15,961 bases of DNA from Solobacterium sp. (GTDB lineage: Bacteria; Bacillota_I; Bacilli_A; Erysipelotrichales; Erysipelotrichaceae): positions 1 through 15,961 of the forward strand of contig JAFYGX010000133.1 in NCBI GenBank assembly GCA_017543025.1. The letters run 5' to 3'. How positions within the stretch are numbered: position 1 is the first letter of the stretch; every line of letters begins with the position of its first letter. The notes under the pieces are model-generated. The model worked only from the letters and a program-made list of their open reading frames with translations. It searched no databases and was not told the DNA's origin. Made by a program: the position numbers and the translations under genes. Positions 15,176-15,961 of the stretch are shown one piece after another.

Positions 15176-15865
15176 TTACAGTTCGATCACAGAATGAATT
15201 CCTTCCAGCTGGCCGATGGATTCAATCAGTGCAGTGGTGCTGGCGTTTTTCGGAGTGCGCAGGGAGAAGTGCGCGGACATCGGACTTCCGGAGTTCTCTC
15301 TGGGAGGGTTCACATGTACGCTTACCACGGTATAGCCTTCATCCTGACAGTAGTTCAGAGCTTCCGCGAAGTGTTCACGGTTCTCGAACATGACAGAAAT
15401 CCGCAGTCTTCCGGCTCTCTGGGTTCTGTGACGGATTTCTTCGGAAAAGACTTCTACAATTACGACAAGAATAGTCGCAATCACAGCGCCTTCATAAAAT
15501 CCGGCACCGGCAGAAAGACCGATAATTCCGGACGCCCACATCCCGGCTGCTGTGGCAAGGCCTTTTACGGTATTGCGCTTGGTTACCATGATCGTTCCGG
15601 CACCGATGAAACCGAGTCCGGAGATGACCTGGGCACCGATTCTGGTCGGATCAGCCGGAACACCGGCGTTGAGATAGAGATATAATCCGGTAACGGAAGC
15701 GATGCAGGAAGCCATGCATATGAGAGCATGGGTCCGGATACCAGCAGGTTTGTTCCGGAAAGTACGTTCGACTCCGACAGCGCTGCCGCAGATGAATGAA
15801 AGAATGAGACGAAGAGGAAGAGACAGCATGGTAAGATCCCGAAACGTATCCAGATTTTTCAGCAT
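15176..15865 (-). CDS. MgtC/SapB family membrane protein
   Basis: A 229-residue protein with an N-terminal membrane domain and a soluble C-terminal domain. Family signatures are visible: GVERTFRNKPAGIRTH (31-46), RIGAQVISGLGFIGAGTI (75-92) and GLATAAGMWASGIIG (102-116), with hydrophobic segments around 15-32, 46-65, 78-95, 107-120 and 124-141. The C-terminal part (about 153-229) looks like the ACT-like domain found in many members, ending GIHSVIEL. MgtC proteins are linked to magnesium-limited growth and control of membrane ATPases, but most homologues are uncharacterised, and a housekeeping role in ion homeostasis is only an inference. AAGGAGG (complement of 15874-15880) precedes the ATG. 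The gene starts 15 bases after the stop of the preceding minus-strand gene, so the two are an operon. Confidence 0.9.
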   Translation of the reverse strand: MLKNLDTFRDLTMLSLPLRLILSFICGSAVGVERTFRNKPAGIRTHALICMASCIASVTGLYLYLNAGVPADPTRIGAQVISGLGFIGAGTIMVTKRNTVKGLATAAGMWASGIIGLSAGAGFYEGAVIATILVVIVEVFSEEIRHRTQRAGRLRISVMFENREHFAEALNYCQDEGYTVVSVHVNPPRENSGSPMSAHFSLRTPKNASTTALIESIGQLEGIHSVIEL

Positions 15866-15880
15866 GTTCTCATCCTCCTT

Positions 15881-15961
15881 TTATGAGTTCAGCTCTTCCA
15901 CGGTATATACACATGGGAGTGAGGCTACAGCAGCGATGACCTCCGAATGCGACGGACGGGG
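15881..15961 (-). CDS. C-terminal end of a minus-strand gene, possibly a second MgtC-family member
   Basis: Reading the minus strand from the window edge, 26 codons stay open and end in TAA (complement of 15881-15883), right where the AAGGAGG of the next gene begins. The translated end, EVIAAVASLPCVYTVEELNS, has the same spacing and character as the end of the downstream MgtC-family protein (TALIESIGQLEGIHSVIEL). That suggests an ACT-like C-terminus and perhaps a tandem paralogue. Too little is present to name it. That it is coding is supported by the tight spacing and the plausible composition. Confidence 0.6.
   Translation of the reverse strand, partial: PRPSHSEVIAAVASLPCVYTVEELNS

Noticed and set aside
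1..15961. CRISPR array, tRNA, rRNA, insertion sequence or prophage
   Set aside because: I looked on both strands for regular direct repeats, cloverleaf-like segments and transposase or phage motifs and saw none.

Overview
The window reads as a chromosomal segment of an anaerobic, fermentative member of the Bacillota (Firmicutes). The support is a threonine T-box leader, strong AAGGAGG-type ribosome binding sites, sigma-A-like promoters, UUCG and U-tract terminators, pyruvate phosphate dikinase and a trimeric NAD-linked [FeFe] hydrogenase. Placement nearer the Erysipelotrichia than the classical Clostridia is a guess from gene style and is not proven. Gene density is high and almost every transcription unit ends in a recognisable hairpin.

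Layout, left to right: (1) the C-terminal part of ppdK, then its terminator; (2) a promoter, a threonine T-box riboswitch and thrS, which encodes a threonyl-tRNA synthetase without the usual N-terminal TGS domain; (3) a monocistronic gene for a secreted, Tyr/Gly/Asp-rich repeat protein; (4) a hydrogenase region of about 6.5 kb: a promoter overlapped by a palindrome, a leader with two stacked hairpins, a TM1266-type hydrogenase system regulator, an ABC substrate-binding lipoprotein, a terminator, an ABC permease with no visible Shine-Dalgarno sequence, then hydC, hydB and hydA in tight succession; (5) a small protein whose N-terminus looks like a double-glycine export leader; (6) proS on the minus strand; (7) guaB (IMP dehydrogenase) of a type that strongly resembles the Tritrichomonas foetus enzyme; (8) on the minus strand an MgtC/SapB-family gene, preceded by the very end of what may be a second gene of the same family.

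How they work together: PPDK interconverts pyruvate and PEP. HydABC would couple NADH and reduced ferredoxin oxidation to H2 production (or the reverse), keeping fermentation redox-balanced. The regulator and transporter genes share the hydrogenase region, which suggests a common purpose, but the transported substrate is unknown and no ABC ATPase gene lies in the window. ThrS, ProS and IMPDH are housekeeping functions.

The points most worth a second look are: a serine in HydA where the H-cluster normally has a cysteine ligand; the palindrome and structured leader ahead of the hydrogenase regulator; the ATPase-less transporter embedded in the hydrogenase cluster; the double-glycine-leader protein; the TGS-less ThrRS; and the Tritrichomonas-type IMPDH. 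There is no CRISPR array, tRNA, rRNA, insertion sequence or phage gene that I can support.
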